Source: an uncultured Aquincola sp. (lineage in GTDB: Bacteria; Pseudomonadota; Gammaproteobacteria; Burkholderiales; Burkholderiaceae). From it: a DNA stretch of 17,995 nucleotides. The notes beneath the pieces are model-generated. The model did not search any database. It was not told the DNA's origin and saw nothing but the letters and a program-made list of their open reading frames with translations. The position numbers and the translations under genes were made by a program. The stretch lies in the NCBI GenBank assembly GCA_937883885.1, contig CAKZXL010000592.1, positions 1-17,995 on the forward strand. Reading direction: 5' to 3'. This document shows positions 1 to 7,045 of this stretch, in pieces (the stretch's first letter is position 1; every line of letters starts with the position of its first letter).

Positions 1-407
1 ACCTTGCAGTCGGTGCTCAGCGTGGCCAGGTACAGCCAGGGTCGCAGCGTCAGCGCATAGAGCGCATGCCGGCTGTCTTCGCCCAGCAGGCGGGCTTCGG
101 TGATCAACGCGTTGATCTGGCGCTCACCAGCGCCACGGCCTTCCAGCTCGATGCAGCATGAGATCTCACGGCCCACCATGTCGGGCAGGCTGAAGTTGGC
201 ACCCCGCATCGGGCCGCCGAACTCCGCCAGCTCATCGGGCGTCTGCAGCACCAGCCGGTACTCGAACAAGCCGTTGATCTCTTCCCGGCCGCTCAGCCGC
301 AGCGGCACAAGTGCCGGCCGGCCCAGGTGCTGCGGGATCGCGGGGCTGCTGATCGTCAGCGCGCGTTCGCCGCTGAACAGGGGTACAGCGGGGCGTCTCT
401 GGTTCAT
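1..407 (-). CDS. vgrG: Type VI secretion system tip protein VgrG, N-terminal part (cut by the left edge)
   Basis: Reading the minus strand from the ATG at 407 gives about 135 residues with no stop before the edge. The protein starts MNQRRPAVPLF and contains blocks characteristic of Burkholderiales VgrG N-termini: LFEYRLVLQTPD, a FSLPDMVGREI segment and YALTLRPWLYLATLSTDCK. VgrG trimers form the needle tip of the type VI secretion spike, pierce the target cell and carry effectors; this part is the first gp27-like beta-barrel region. The rest of the gene, including the gp5-like needle and any effector extension, lies outside the window. No convincing Shine-Dalgarno precedes the ATG, so the start could shift by a few codons. 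No other T6SS gene is visible, so it may be an orphan vgrG island rather than part of the main cluster. Family identification is from recognised sequence blocks. Confidence 0.85.
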   Translation of the reverse strand, partial: MNQRRPAVPLFSGERALTISSPAIPQHLGRPALVPLRLSGREEINGLFEYRLVLQTPDELAEFGGPMRGANFSLPDMVGREISCCIELEGRGAGERQINALITEARLLGEDSRHALYALTLRPWLYLATLSTDCK

Positions 408-631
408 GTCGGCCAGACAAGGCTGCGGGGAACAAGGCACCCAGCTCAATCGCGGGCGCCGGCCAGACTGCTTGCGATTGCCATCAACCGCTCAATCTCT
501 GCCTGAAAACTCCGCCAGGCATTCCCCAGCTTCGTCTCGCCCCGGCCCAACTTCAAGGCTGCTATTCACCGTCAAGAGGCGCGCGGCACCGCTGGGGGGC
601 TCGTTTCATCGGCCACTCTGGTGCTGAATCT
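408..631. other. Non-coding gap between vgrG and the lysR-type gene, with a possible small ORF remnant
   Basis: This stretch of about 220 bases holds no convincing gene or promoter. On the minus strand, a frame open from 565 to a TGA at 446-448 encodes about 39 residues including GNAWRSFQAEIERLMAIA. This reads like an amphipathic helix and could be a short gene starting at a TTG (556) or the tail of a decayed gene. It has no visible ribosome binding site. A perfect 6-bp inverted repeat (GCTGAA-TC-TTCAGC, 623-636) straddles the stop codon of the lysR-type gene but lacks a T-tract, so it is not a convincing terminator. Confidence 0.3.
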
Positions 632-1519
632 TCAGCCGGATCGCATCCGCTCGACGAACCGCCGTGCCGCAGGCCCCATCGGCCGCTCTTTCGACCACAC
701 CAGGTCCACCCACAAGGTGTTGCCGTTGGAAAGGTTCTCGAAGGCCATTTCCACCAGCCGGCCCGCGGCCACGTGAGGCTGCACCAAGCTGCGTGGCAGC
801 CAGCCGAAGCCCACGCCGGCCAGGATGAGGCTGAGCGCCGCCAGCGCGTTGTCGGTGCGCCAGCGGTGGCGGGCGAACTCGAAGCGGCTGTCGCCCTGCC
901 CTGGCTCGCGGCCGGCCACCACGATCTGCCGGTTGTCGATCAGGTGGTGCTCGCACAACTTTTCGCCCGGCGCCATGGCGGCCAGCGCCGGATGGCCGGG
1001 CGCCATCACCAGCACCAGCGTTTCGGCGCCGATCTCCTGGAAGCCCTCGCGCCCGTCCAGGCTGGGCCGCTCGAACACCAGCGCCAGCTGGGCGCGGCCA
1101 CTGTGCAGCATGGCCAGCGCATCGGCCTGCGGGGCCGCCAGCACCTCCACTTCCAGCAGCGGGTAATCCTGCGCCAGGCCCTGCAGCGCATGGCTCCAGG
1201 GCGCGGTGAGCAGCTCAGGCGCGATGGCCAGCGTCAGCCGCGTCTCCAGCCCCTGCGACAGCGCCAGCGCATGCGCCTGCAGCTGGCGCGCCTGCGCCGC
1301 CAGCGCCCGCGCCTGCGGTGCCAGCGACAGCGCCGCCTGCGTCGGCCGCGGCTCGCGACCGCTGCGGTCGAACAGCGTCAACCCCAGCTCGGCCTCCAGG
1401 TGGGCCATGGCCATGCTGACGGCTGAGGGCACGCGCCCCAGCGCACGCGCGGCAGCCGAGAAGGAGCCGTGGTCCAGCACGGCCAGGAATACGGGCACGT
1501 TGTCGGCGGTGAAGGCCAT
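632..1519 (-). CDS. LysR-family transcriptional regulator, divergent from the PACE efflux gene
   Basis: The 295-residue protein has standard LysR length and layout. An N-terminal winged helix-turn-helix spans about residues 5-62, including GSFSAAARALGRVPSAVS (about 18-35) and LEAELGLTLFDR. A two-lobed effector-binding domain covers about 90-292, with the typical late motif LILAGVGFGWLP. The ATG at 1519 is the natural start because the helix-turn-helix begins right after it. It is transcribed away from a PACE-type efflux gene. In Acinetobacter the AceR LysR regulator activates the neighbouring aceI in the same way, so I infer this protein controls the efflux gene at 1608-2054 and probably its own synthesis. 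A T-N11-A palindrome typical of LysR sites lies 7 bases upstream of its start. The inducer cannot be read from the sequence. Confidence 0.9.
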   Translation of the reverse strand: MAFTADNVPVFLAVLDHGSFSAAARALGRVPSAVSMAMAHLEAELGLTLFDRSGREPRPTQAALSLAPQARALAAQARQLQAHALALSQGLETRLTLAIAPELLTAPWSHALQGLAQDYPLLEVEVLAAPQADALAMLHSGRAQLALVFERPSLDGREGFQEIGAETLVLVMAPGHPALAAMAPGEKLCEHHLIDNRQIVVAGREPGQGDSRFEFARHRWRTDNALAALSLILAGVGFGWLPRSLVQPHVAAGRLVEMAFENLSNGNTLWVDLVWSKERPMGPAARRFVERMRSG

Positions 1520-1607
1520 GATCTGTCAGCAAAACTGAAAGAAGCCGACTTTATATATCAGCACCACGCAACTACAGTGGCGGCCCAGGGACAAGCAGGA
1601 CTCCACC
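1520..1607. promoter_or_regulatory. Divergent control region with a candidate LysR box
   Basis: The 88-bp space between the divergent lysR-type and PACE genes contains TCAG-CAAAA-CTGA at 1526-1538, which fits the T-N11-A LysR consensus with 4-bp palindromic arms. An AT-rich TTATATAT block (1551-1558), unusual in this GC-rich DNA, could serve as a -10 element on either strand, but no good -35 pairs with it. An AGGA at 1597-1600 sits 7 bases before the PACE start codon and is its ribosome binding site. Confidence 0.5.
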
Positions 1608-2054
1608 ATGCAAGGCATCAAGCGCCGAATCGTCTTCATCACGCTGTACGAAGCGATCGCCATCACCATCGTCGCCGTCACGCTGGCGCTGGTGTTCGGC
1701 CAGGGTCTGGGCCATTCGGGCGCGCTGGCGGTGATGAGCTCCATCATCGCGGTGCTGTGGAACCTGACCTTCACGCACTTCTTCGAGCGCTGGGAGGCCC
1801 GCCAGGCCGTGCGTGGCCGCAGCTTGAAGCGCCGCATCGCCCATGCGGTGGGCTTCGAGGGCGGCCTGGTGGCGCTGCTGGTGCCCACCTTCGCCTGGTG
1901 GCTGGACATCAGCCTGTGGGAGGCGCTGGTGGCCGACCTGGGCTTCGTGCTGTTCTTCCTGGTCTACACCTTCGTCTTCAACTGGGGCTTCGACCGGGTG
2001 TTCGGCCTGCCGGCCTCGTCAGCGCCGGGCGGGCAGGCCTGCACGCAGGCTTAG
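1608..2054 (+). CDS. PACE-family (AceI-like) multidrug/biocide efflux transporter
   Basis: The 148-residue protein matches the usual PACE length of about 150. It consists of two tandem bacterial transmembrane pair domains, giving four membrane helices: about residues 8-30 and 36-56 in the first repeat, and 80-100 and 104-126 in the second. Each repeat opens with an RRI motif (KRRIVFITLYE and KRRIAHAVGFE). The glutamate in helix 1 falls at position 15, the same place as the essential proton-coupling Glu15 of AceI, and W51-N52 and N125-W126 fit the family's conserved loop signatures. Known members export chlorhexidine, acriflavine or short-chain diamines using the proton gradient; the substrate here is unknown. 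An AGGA ribosome binding site supports the start. The stop overlaps the stop of the convergent copper chaperone gene by four bases. Confidence 0.92.
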   Translation: MQGIKRRIVFITLYEAIAITIVAVTLALVFGQGLGHSGALAVMSSIIAVLWNLTFTHFFERWEARQAVRGRSLKRRIAHAVGFEGGLVALLVPTFAWWLDISLWEALVADLGFVLFFLVYTFVFNWGFDRVFGLPASSAPGGQACTQA

Positions 2055-2518
2055 TGTTTATGAGTGCCGTGGCCTTCGGCCTCGGCCTTGCCACCGGGCG
2101 CGGCGCTGCGCACCTCCACCTGCACCGGCACCTCGCCCGCCTTCTCGAACTTCAGCGTCAGCGGAAAGCGGTCGCCGGCCTTCAGCGGCGACTTCAGGTC
2201 CATCAGCATCAGATGCAAGCCGCCGGGCTGCAGCGCCACGGCCTGGCCGGCAGGCACCTCGATGCCGTCGACCTCGCGCATGCGCATCACATCGCCTTCC
2301 ATCTTCATCGTGTGCAGTTCCACGCGGCCGGCCACCGGGCTGCTGCCGCCCACCAGTCGGTCGGCCGTCGGGCTTTCGATGCGCAGGAAGCCGCCGCCGG
2401 CCTTCTGGCCCTGCACCGTGGGCCGCGACCAGGCGCCTTCCACCTTGGGTTGGGCCATGGCGGCGGTGGCAGCGGCGGCCAGCAGCGCCAGCGTGGCGAT
2501 TCGGGTCTTGAGGGTCAT
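2051..2518 (-). CDS. Periplasmic copper chaperone PCu(A)C
   Basis: The 155-residue protein has a signal peptide (MTLKTR, hydrophobic alanine-rich core, likely cleavage after AMA at residue 22) and a cupredoxin-like domain. It carries the exact Cu(I) motif H-X10-M-X21-H-X-M: His69, Met80, His102 and Met104. The C-terminus ends GHGTHKH, a short histidine tail that may bind extra metal. PCu(A)C proteins work in the periplasm delivering copper, mainly to the CuA centre of cytochrome c oxidase together with Sco proteins; no sco gene is in view. The start is set at the ATG at 2518 because an AGGAG lies about 6 bases upstream and the signal peptide begins there; a longer frame to 2566 adds an implausible leader. 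It is convergent with the PACE gene, sharing four bases at the stops. Confidence 0.92.
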   Translation of the reverse strand: MTLKTRIATLALLAAAATAAMAQPKVEGAWSRPTVQGQKAGGGFLRIESPTADRLVGGSSPVAGRVELHTMKMEGDVMRMREVDGIEVPAGQAVALQPGGLHLMLMDLKSPLKAGDRFPLTLKFEKAGEVPVQVEVRSAAPGGKAEAEGHGTHKH

Positions 2519-2579
2519 GTCGTTCTCCTGGGATGACGGCGCGCAGCCAGTGGGAGCTGGGCGCACCGGCGGGTCGACC

Positions 2580-2596
2580 GCTCGCCCATGGCGAGC
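2580..2596. other. Short perfect hairpin in the chaperone/ruvB divergent region
   Basis: GCTCGCC-CAT-GGCGAGC is a perfect 7-bp stem with a 3-base loop, placed between the divergent copper chaperone and ruvB genes. It has no T-tract on either side. It could be a protein-binding palindrome or a leader hairpin; its role is not known. Confidence 0.35.
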
Positions 2597-2710
2597 AGCC
2601 GCAACTGTGGACCGAGGTCACCGAGGCAACGCCCCTGGCAGCGCAAAGGCGGACGCGGTGCTCACGAGGCGGGCATGTTAGCCGCCTGAGCCCGCTGGGG
2701 ATAATGGGCC

Positions 2711-3778
2711 ATGAGCATCCAGACCGACGATTTCGGCGCCCCTGCCCTGCCCGCGCGCCGCATGGTGAGCGCCGCGCCGTCGTCGCCCAACGAGGAAGCC
2801 ATCGAGCGCGCGCTGCGCCCCAAGGGCCTGGCCGAGTACGTGGGGCAGGCCAAGGCGCGTGAGCAGCTCGAGATCTTCATCGGCGCGGCCAAGAAGCGGG
2901 CCGAGGCGCTGGACCATGTGCTGCTGTTCGGCCCGCCGGGGCTGGGCAAGACCACGCTCAGCCACATCATCGCCACCGAGCTGGGCGTGAACCTGCGCCA
3001 GACCTCGGGCCCGGTGCTGGAAAAGCCGAAGGACCTGGCGGCCATCCTCACCAACCTCGAGAAGAACGACGTGCTCTTCATCGACGAGATCCACCGCCTG
3101 TCGCCGGTGGTCGAGGAGATCCTGTACCCCGCGCTGGAGGACTACCAGATCGACATCATGATCGGCGAAGGCCCGGCGGCCCGCTCGATCAAGCTGGACC
3201 TGCAGCCCTTCACGCTGGTGGGCGCCACCACCCGCGCCGGCATGCTGACCAACCCGCTGCGCGACCGCTTCGGCATCGTGGCGCGGCTGGAGTTCTACAC
3301 ACCTGAAGAACTGGCGCGCATCGTGCACCGCTCGGCCGGGCTGCTGAATGCGCCGATCGACGCCGTCGGCGCCGCCGAGATCGCCCGCCGCTCACGCGGC
3401 ACGCCCCGCATCGCCAACCGGCTGCTGCGCCGGGTGCGCGACTATGCCGAGGTCAAGGGCAATGGCCGCATCGACAAGGCGATCGCCGACCTGGCGCTGG
3501 CCATGCTGGACGTGGACCCGCACGGCCTGGACGTGATGGACCGCAAGCTGCTGGAAGCGGTGGTGCACCGCTTCGATGGCGGACCGGTGGGCCTGGACAA
3601 CGTGGCCGCCGCCATCGGCGAAGAAAGCGGCACGATCGAAGACGTGATCGAGCCCTACCTCATCCAGCAGGGCTACCTGCAGCGCACGCCGCGCGGGCGC
3701 ATCGCCACGCTGGCCGCCTACCGCCACCTGGGCGTGGCCCCGCCGGCCAGCGGCGGCGGCGACCTCTTCAGCAGCTGA
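2711..3778 (+). CDS. ruvB: Holliday junction branch migration ATPase RuvB
   Basis: The 355-residue protein is full length for RuvB. It shows the Walker A motif GPPGLGKT (residues 74-81), the Walker B motif DEIH (125-128), the sensor/beta-hairpin block GATTRAG (171-177) followed by NPLRDRFG, the sensor-2 region [13 protein letters not shown], and the C-terminal winged-helix ending in YLQRTPRGR. Hexameric RuvB drives branch migration of Holliday junctions loaded by RuvA, before RuvC cuts them. ruvA and ruvC are not next to it, which differs from the ruvA-ruvB pairing seen in many bacteria. A GGGGA about 9 bases before the ATG is a modest ribosome binding site. A GATAAT at 2700-2705 could be a -10 element placing transcription very close to the ATG, but no clear -35 accompanies it. 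A strong hairpin follows the gene. Confidence 0.97.
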   Translation: MSIQTDDFGAPALPARRMVSAAPSSPNEEAIERALRPKGLAEYVGQAKAREQLEIFIGAAKKRAEALDHVLLFGPPGLGKTTLSHIIATELGVNLRQTSGPVLEKPKDLAAILTNLEKNDVLFIDEIHRLSPVVEEILYPALEDYQIDIMIGEGPAARSIKLDLQPFTLVGATTRAGMLTNPLRDRFGIVARLEFYTPEELARIVHRSAGLLNAPIDAVGAAEIARRSRGTPRIANRLLRRVRDYAEVKGNGRIDKAIADLALAMLDVDPHGLDVMDRKLLEAVVHRFDGGPVGLDNVAAAIGEESGTIEDVIEPYLIQQGYLQRTPRGRIATLAAYRHLGVAPPASGGGDLFSS

Positions 3779-3812
3779 CGCGCCGCCCGCGCCCGTAGCG
3801 GCCGCCCGCCAC

Positions 3813-3840
3813 GGCGCCGAACAGGCGGTTCGGCGCCCGT
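3813..3840 (+). terminator. Probable intrinsic terminator after ruvB
   Basis: GGCGCCGAAC (3813-3822) and GTTCGGCGCC (3828-3837) form a perfect 10-bp GC-rich stem with a 5-base loop, starting 35 bases after the ruvB stop. The following bases (CGTCTGTTCC) are only mildly T-rich, so termination efficiency is uncertain. Confidence 0.65.
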
Positions 3841-3861
3841 CTGTTCCACCGACCACCCCCG

Positions 3862-4016
3862 GCCCGGCCGGGCGACGATGGCGTTGCCGCTCGTCGGCCC
3901 GACGCCGCCGTTGATCCGTGCCGCGCGGCGGCCGGCTCAAGCCGGTGGCCGCCGCTCCGATACCTGGATCGAACCCGGCGAAAGCCCCACGGGCCCGGCC
4001 CTTCCAGGAATTTCAC
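3862..4016 (+). promoter_or_regulatory. Structured leader region upstream of the pilin operon
   Basis: The bases before the first pilin gene hold several inverted repeats. GCCCGGCCGGGC (3862-3873) is a 12-bp palindrome. CGACGA/TCGTCG (3873-3878, 3891-3896) form a 6-bp stem. A long hairpin pairs GCGGCGGCC (3925-3933) with GGCCGCCGC (3947-3955), with an inner GGC-TCAA-GCC. A short GGC-GAAA-GCC element follows at 3977-3986. No clear sigma-70 or sigma-54 promoter was found. AGGAA at 4005-4009 is a good ribosome binding site for the ATG at 4017. Whether the folds regulate the operon is unknown. Confidence 0.4.
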
Positions 4017-4439
4017 ATGCACGCCTTCCGCCAACGCGGCTTCACCCTGATCGAGCTGATGGTCGCCGTGGCCATCGTGGCCATCCTGTCGGCCGTGGCC
4101 CTGCCGGCCTACAACAGCTATGTGCAGCGTTCACGGGTGCCGCCGGCGCTGGACGCGCTGTCGAGCTACCAGGTGCGGATGGAGCAGCGCTTCCAGGACA
4201 CCGGCAGCTTTGCCAACAACGGCGCCTGCGCCGTGGCCGTGCCCGCCAACGTGCCCAACTTCACCATCACCTGCGCGGCCAACGGCGCCAACGGCTACAC
4301 CGCCACGGCCACCGGCAGCGGCGCCATGAGCGGCTACACCTACACCATCAACCAGGCGGGCACCCGCGCCACCACGGCCCACCCCAAGGGCACCAACGAC
4401 ACCTGCTGGTCCACCAAGGGCTCGGTATGCGACACCTGA
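4017..4439 (+). CDS. pilE: Type IV pilin, PilE-like (first gene of the minor pilin operon)
   Basis: The 140-residue prepilin has an 8-residue leader MHAFRQRG cut by PilD before Phe9, followed by FTLIELMVAVAIVAILSAVA with the conserved Glu at mature position 5, then PAYNSYVQRSRV typical of PilE. The globular domain has a cysteine pair near the end (CWSTKGSVC), fitting the C-terminal disulphide loop of type IV pilins, and a second pair further upstream. The start is the ATG at 4017: it gives the correct leader length and has AGGAA 7 bases upstream, while the open frame back to 3918 lacks pilin features. PilE of minor clusters helps prime pilus assembly at the tip; a major-pilin role cannot be excluded. 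It overlaps the next gene by 13 bases and leads the operon, whereas Pseudomonas pilE is last in its cluster. Confidence 0.9.
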   Translation: MHAFRQRGFTLIELMVAVAIVAILSAVALPAYNSYVQRSRVPPALDALSSYQVRMEQRFQDTGSFANNGACAVAVPANVPNFTITCAANGANGYTATATGSGAMSGYTYTINQAGTRATTAHPKGTNDTCWSTKGSVCDT

Positions 4440-4927
4440 CGCAACGCCGCGCCGCGCGCGGCCTGACGCTGATCGAGCTGATGGTCACCGTGGCCATCGC
4501 CGGCATCCTGATGATCGCCGGCCTGCCTTACCTGGGCGACTACGTGCAGAACTCGCGGCTGCGCGAGGCCGGCAACAGCGCCTACAGCAGCGCGATGTAC
4601 GCGCAAAGCGAAGCCATCAAGCGCAACGGCCGGGTGCGCCTGTCCATCGACGGCAGCACGGTGCAGGTGATCGACCGCGTGGGCCTGGCCGCCGCTGACG
4701 CCGGCACGGTGCTGCGCACCGTGACGCTGCCCGACGGCGTGCGCCTGTCGGCCGCGGCCACGGTGGACTTCGGCAGCGAAGGCCGCACTTGGCCCGCCGG
4801 CACCACGCAGACCTTCAACTTCATCAAGACCGGGGTGACCTGCTCCACCGACATCCGCTGCCCGGCCCTGGTGGTCGAAGCCGGCGGCGGTGTGCGGCTG
4901 TGCCCCATCCAATCGGAATGCAGCTGA
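4427..4927 (+). CDS. FimT/GspH-type minor pseudopilin
   Basis: The 166-residue protein has a 12-residue basic leader (MRHLTQRRAARG) cut before Leu13, then LTLIELMVTVAIAGILMIAG with Glu at mature position 5. The downstream part fits the GspH/FimT family: LPYLGDYVQNSRLREAGN after the helix, and the later CPALVV/RLCPIQSEC cysteine-containing tail. In type IV pilus systems FimT/FimU is a minor pilin of the tip priming complex, and in some species FimT binds DNA for uptake. The start at 4427 lies inside the end of pilE (13-base overlap), giving translational coupling, with a weak AAGG upstream. Mature position 1 is Leu rather than the usual Phe, which PilD tolerates. Assignment between FimT and FimU is not possible by eye. 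Confidence 0.87.
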   Translation: MRHLTQRRAARGLTLIELMVTVAIAGILMIAGLPYLGDYVQNSRLREAGNSAYSSAMYAQSEAIKRNGRVRLSIDGSTVQVIDRVGLAAADAGTVLRTVTLPDGVRLSAAATVDFGSEGRTWPAGTTQTFNFIKTGVTCSTDIRCPALVVEAGGGVRLCPIQSECS

Positions 4928-5385
4928 TGCGCACGCCTCGCACCCGCCGCCATGCGCTGCGTGGCTTCGGCATGCTGGAAGCCTTGATTGCCATGGTGGT
5001 GCTGGTGTTCGGCCTGCTGGGCATGTCGCGCTTCCAGGCCAAGGTGGTCAAGGCCGGCACCGACGGCCAGGTGCGCCTGCAGGCGCTGCGCATGGCCGAC
5101 CAGCTGGCCAGCCTGGTACGCATCGACCAGCCGGCCAACGCCGCCTGCTACACCGCGCCGGCCGCCGGCGTCTGCGGCAATGCGGCGGCCCGCACCCTGA
5201 CCGACAACTGGCGCGCGGCCACGCTGGCTGCACTGCCGGGCGCGGCCAGCGCCACGTCCACGCTCAACGCCGCCAACGGACGCCTGACCATCCGCCTGGG
5301 CTGGACCGGCAAGCTGCAGCAGGACGCAGGCGAGGACGCGGCCAACGCACCTTACGTCGAGGTGGTGACCGATGTGCGCTTCTAG
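4927..5385 (+). CDS. pilV: Minor pilin PilV
   Basis: From the ATG at 4927 the protein has 152 residues: a basic 13-residue leader (MRTPRTRRHALRG), cleavage before Phe14, and FGMLEALIAMVVLVFGLLGM with Glu at mature position 5. The G-x-L-E-A-L-I-A pattern and the continuation LGMSRFQAKVVKAG are characteristic of PilV. Two start codons exist. The ATG at 4918 adds only MQL and has no room for a ribosome binding site. The one at 4927 overlaps the previous stop as TGATG and has GGA about 9 bases before it, so I prefer it. PilV joins PilW, PilX and PilE at the pilus tip and helps anchor PilY1. It overlaps pilW by 14 bases. Confidence 0.9.
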   Translation: MRTPRTRRHALRGFGMLEALIAMVVLVFGLLGMSRFQAKVVKAGTDGQVRLQALRMADQLASLVRIDQPANAACYTAPAAGVCGNAAARTLTDNWRAATLAALPGAASATSTLNAANGRLTIRLGWTGKLQQDAGEDAANAPYVEVVTDVRF

Positions 5386-6472
5386 ACGCGGGGGCGCCGC
5401 CCAGCGCGGCCTGTCCATCATCGAGCTGATGATCGGCATCGTCATCTCGCTGCTGGTCGGCCTGGCCGCCAGCAGCAGCGCCATGGTCTTTGGCGCGATG
5501 CAGCGCCAGGGCCTGGGCGCGGGTGCCGCCGTGGTCAGCGGTGCCACCACGCTGGCGCAGATCAAGGAAGACGCGGCCCAGGCCGGCCTGGGCTTCTTCG
5601 GCAACGGCGCATACATGTGCAGCGGCCTGAACCTGCGGGTGGGCGCCACGGTGCTGGACCAGGCCAGCTTCTCGCCGGTGCGCGTCACCCGCGCGGGCGG
5701 CCAGGACCAACTCGACCTGGTGTACGCCACTGCGGTGGCCGGTGGCGCCAACGTGGCGCTGCGCACCGCCTCCAACATGATGCAGGCCGAGCTGCAGACC
5801 TACCTGCCCGCCAGCGTCGGCGATGCGGTGCTGCTGGCCCCCGCCGCACTGGGCACGCCCTGCACCGCACGCAGCGTCACCGCGGTCGTCGCGTCCACCG
5901 AAACCACACCGCAGACGCTGAGCTTCGCTGCCGCCGGCCTGCACAACCAGGGCGCCGCCATCACCAACCCGGCGCTTTATCCCATCGGCGCGCGGGTCTC
6001 GCTGCTGGGCGCCCTGCAATGGCACCGCTACCGCGTGGTGCAGGGCAACCTGCAGCTGGAATTGCCCCTGCAGGCGGGTGCCAACGCCACGGTCGCGCTG
6101 GTGCGCAACGTGGTGGCGCTGCGGGTGCGGTTGGGCATCGTCGCTGCCGGCGCGGACACCCTCCAGGGCTGGGTGGAGCCCGACGCCGCCGCGCCCGGTG
6201 GCGGCACCTGGGGCCAGCCGACCAGCGCGGCCGACGCGCAGCGCGTGCGCGCGTTGCGTATGAACCTGGTGACGCGCAGCCCGCAGGCCGAGCTGCCCAA
6301 GGCCGGTGAGTCCTGCAGCGCCACCACCGCCGCGATCCCGCTGTTCGATGCGGCTGACAACCTCACGGTGACGCCGACCGACGTGGGCAGCACCGCCTGG
6401 CAATGCTTCCGCTACCGCAACAACGACCTGATGATTCCGCTGCGCAACTACATCGTGGGGCTGCGCCCATGA
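5372..6472 (+). CDS. pilW: Minor pilin PilW
   Basis: The 366-residue protein has a 13-residue leader (MCASRRGGAAQRG), cleavage before Leu14, and LSIIELMIGIVISLLVGLAA with Glu at mature position 5, the classic PilW start. Its length fits the family (roughly 270-400) and the end, CFRYRNNDLMIPLRNYIVGL, resembles the PilW C-terminal consensus ending in IPLRN. PilW is a large minor pilin of the tip-initiating complex with PilV, PilX and PilY1. The start lies inside pilV (14-base overlap) and the stop overlaps the pilX start as ATGA, so translation of the operon is likely coupled. No defect is visible. Confidence 0.92.
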   Translation: MCASRRGGAAQRGLSIIELMIGIVISLLVGLAASSSAMVFGAMQRQGLGAGAAVVSGATTLAQIKEDAAQAGLGFFGNGAYMCSGLNLRVGATVLDQASFSPVRVTRAGGQDQLDLVYATAVAGGANVALRTASNMMQAELQTYLPASVGDAVLLAPAALGTPCTARSVTAVVASTETTPQTLSFAAAGLHNQGAAITNPALYPIGARVSLLGALQWHRYRVVQGNLQLELPLQAGANATVALVRNVVALRVRLGIVAAGADTLQGWVEPDAAAPGGGTWGQPTSAADAQRVRALRMNLVTRSPQAELPKAGESCSATTAAIPLFDAADNLTVTPTDVGSTAWQCFRYRNNDLMIPLRNYIVGLRP

Positions 6473-7038
6473 GGCGGCCTCGCGACCAACAAGGCGTCAC
6501 GTTGATCGTGGTGCTGGTGCTGCTGCTGGTGATGCTGCTCGGTGGCCTGTCGATGGCCCGCATGACCGAAGTAGGCACCCTGGTGGCCGGCAACGTGGCG
6601 GCCAAGGAACGTGCACTGCAGGCCTCGGAGGTGGGCATCAACACCGCCTTTGCGCGCGTGGTGGCACTGGTGAACACCGATGCCGACGACGGCAGCTGGT
6701 ACGCCGCGCAACAGCGCGCCACCGACGCCGACGGTGTGCCACTGAACGTGAACTGGGACAGCGCGCCCGAGGTGCAGGTGGGCAGCAACAACGAATACAG
6801 CGTGCGCTACTTCGTCGACCGCCAGTGCAGCCTGGCCAACGTGACCAACCCACAGCGCGAATGCCTGCTGCGCCAGGCCAATGCGCCGCAGAGTGGCGCG
6901 GCCTGCAAGCAGGAAGACTGCAGCTACGACCCGCCGGCCGGCCGCCAATTCCGCATCACCGTGCGCGTGACCACCATCGGCCGCAACGGCCAGGCCGACG
7001 TGAGCACGTTTGTCCAGTCGCTGGTCACCAAGAGCTGA
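6469..7038 (+). CDS. pilX: Minor pilin PilX
   Basis: The 189-residue protein has a 9-residue leader (MRRPRDQQG), cleavage before Val10, then VTLIVVLVLLLVMLLGGLSM and ARMTEVGTLVAGN, the PilX N-terminal pattern. Mature position 5 is Val, not Glu. Loss of Glu5 is normal for PilX and for GspK, the tip-most pseudopilins, so it is not a defect. The C-terminal region (RQFRITVRVTTIGRNGQADV, then a run to SLVTKS) fits family members. The ATG at 6469 overlaps the pilW stop (ATGA); an upstream in-frame ATG at 6403 lies deep inside pilW and would destroy the leader. pilY1 follows after 7 bases. Confidence 0.9.
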   Translation: MRRPRDQQGVTLIVVLVLLLVMLLGGLSMARMTEVGTLVAGNVAAKERALQASEVGINTAFARVVALVNTDADDGSWYAAQQRATDADGVPLNVNWDSAPEVQVGSNNEYSVRYFVDRQCSLANVTNPQRECLLRQANAPQSGAACKQEDCSYDPPAGRQFRITVRVTTIGRNGQADVSTFVQSLVTKS

Positions 7039-7045
7039 GAAACCC

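Noticed and set aside
2599..2610. CCGCAACTGTGG, resembling the core of cobalamin riboswitches.
   Set aside because: The other conserved riboswitch blocks are absent or in the wrong order (a GCCAGTGG-like string lies upstream, not downstream), and neither neighbouring gene is a B12 gene.
3870..3900. TGGC-GTTGC string as a sigma-54 promoter for pilE.
   Set aside because: The GG and GC elements are not separated by the required 10 bases.
3960..4016. GGCGAAAGCC before pilE as part of a GEMM c-di-GMP riboswitch.
   Set aside because: The required GCAAACC and GACGCAAAGC-type strings of GEMM-I are not present; only a 3-bp stem with a GNRA loop remains.
6496..6513. Missing Glu5 in PilX as a sign of a damaged pilin.
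   Set aside because: PilX and the related GspK normally lack Glu5, consistent with a position at the very tip.
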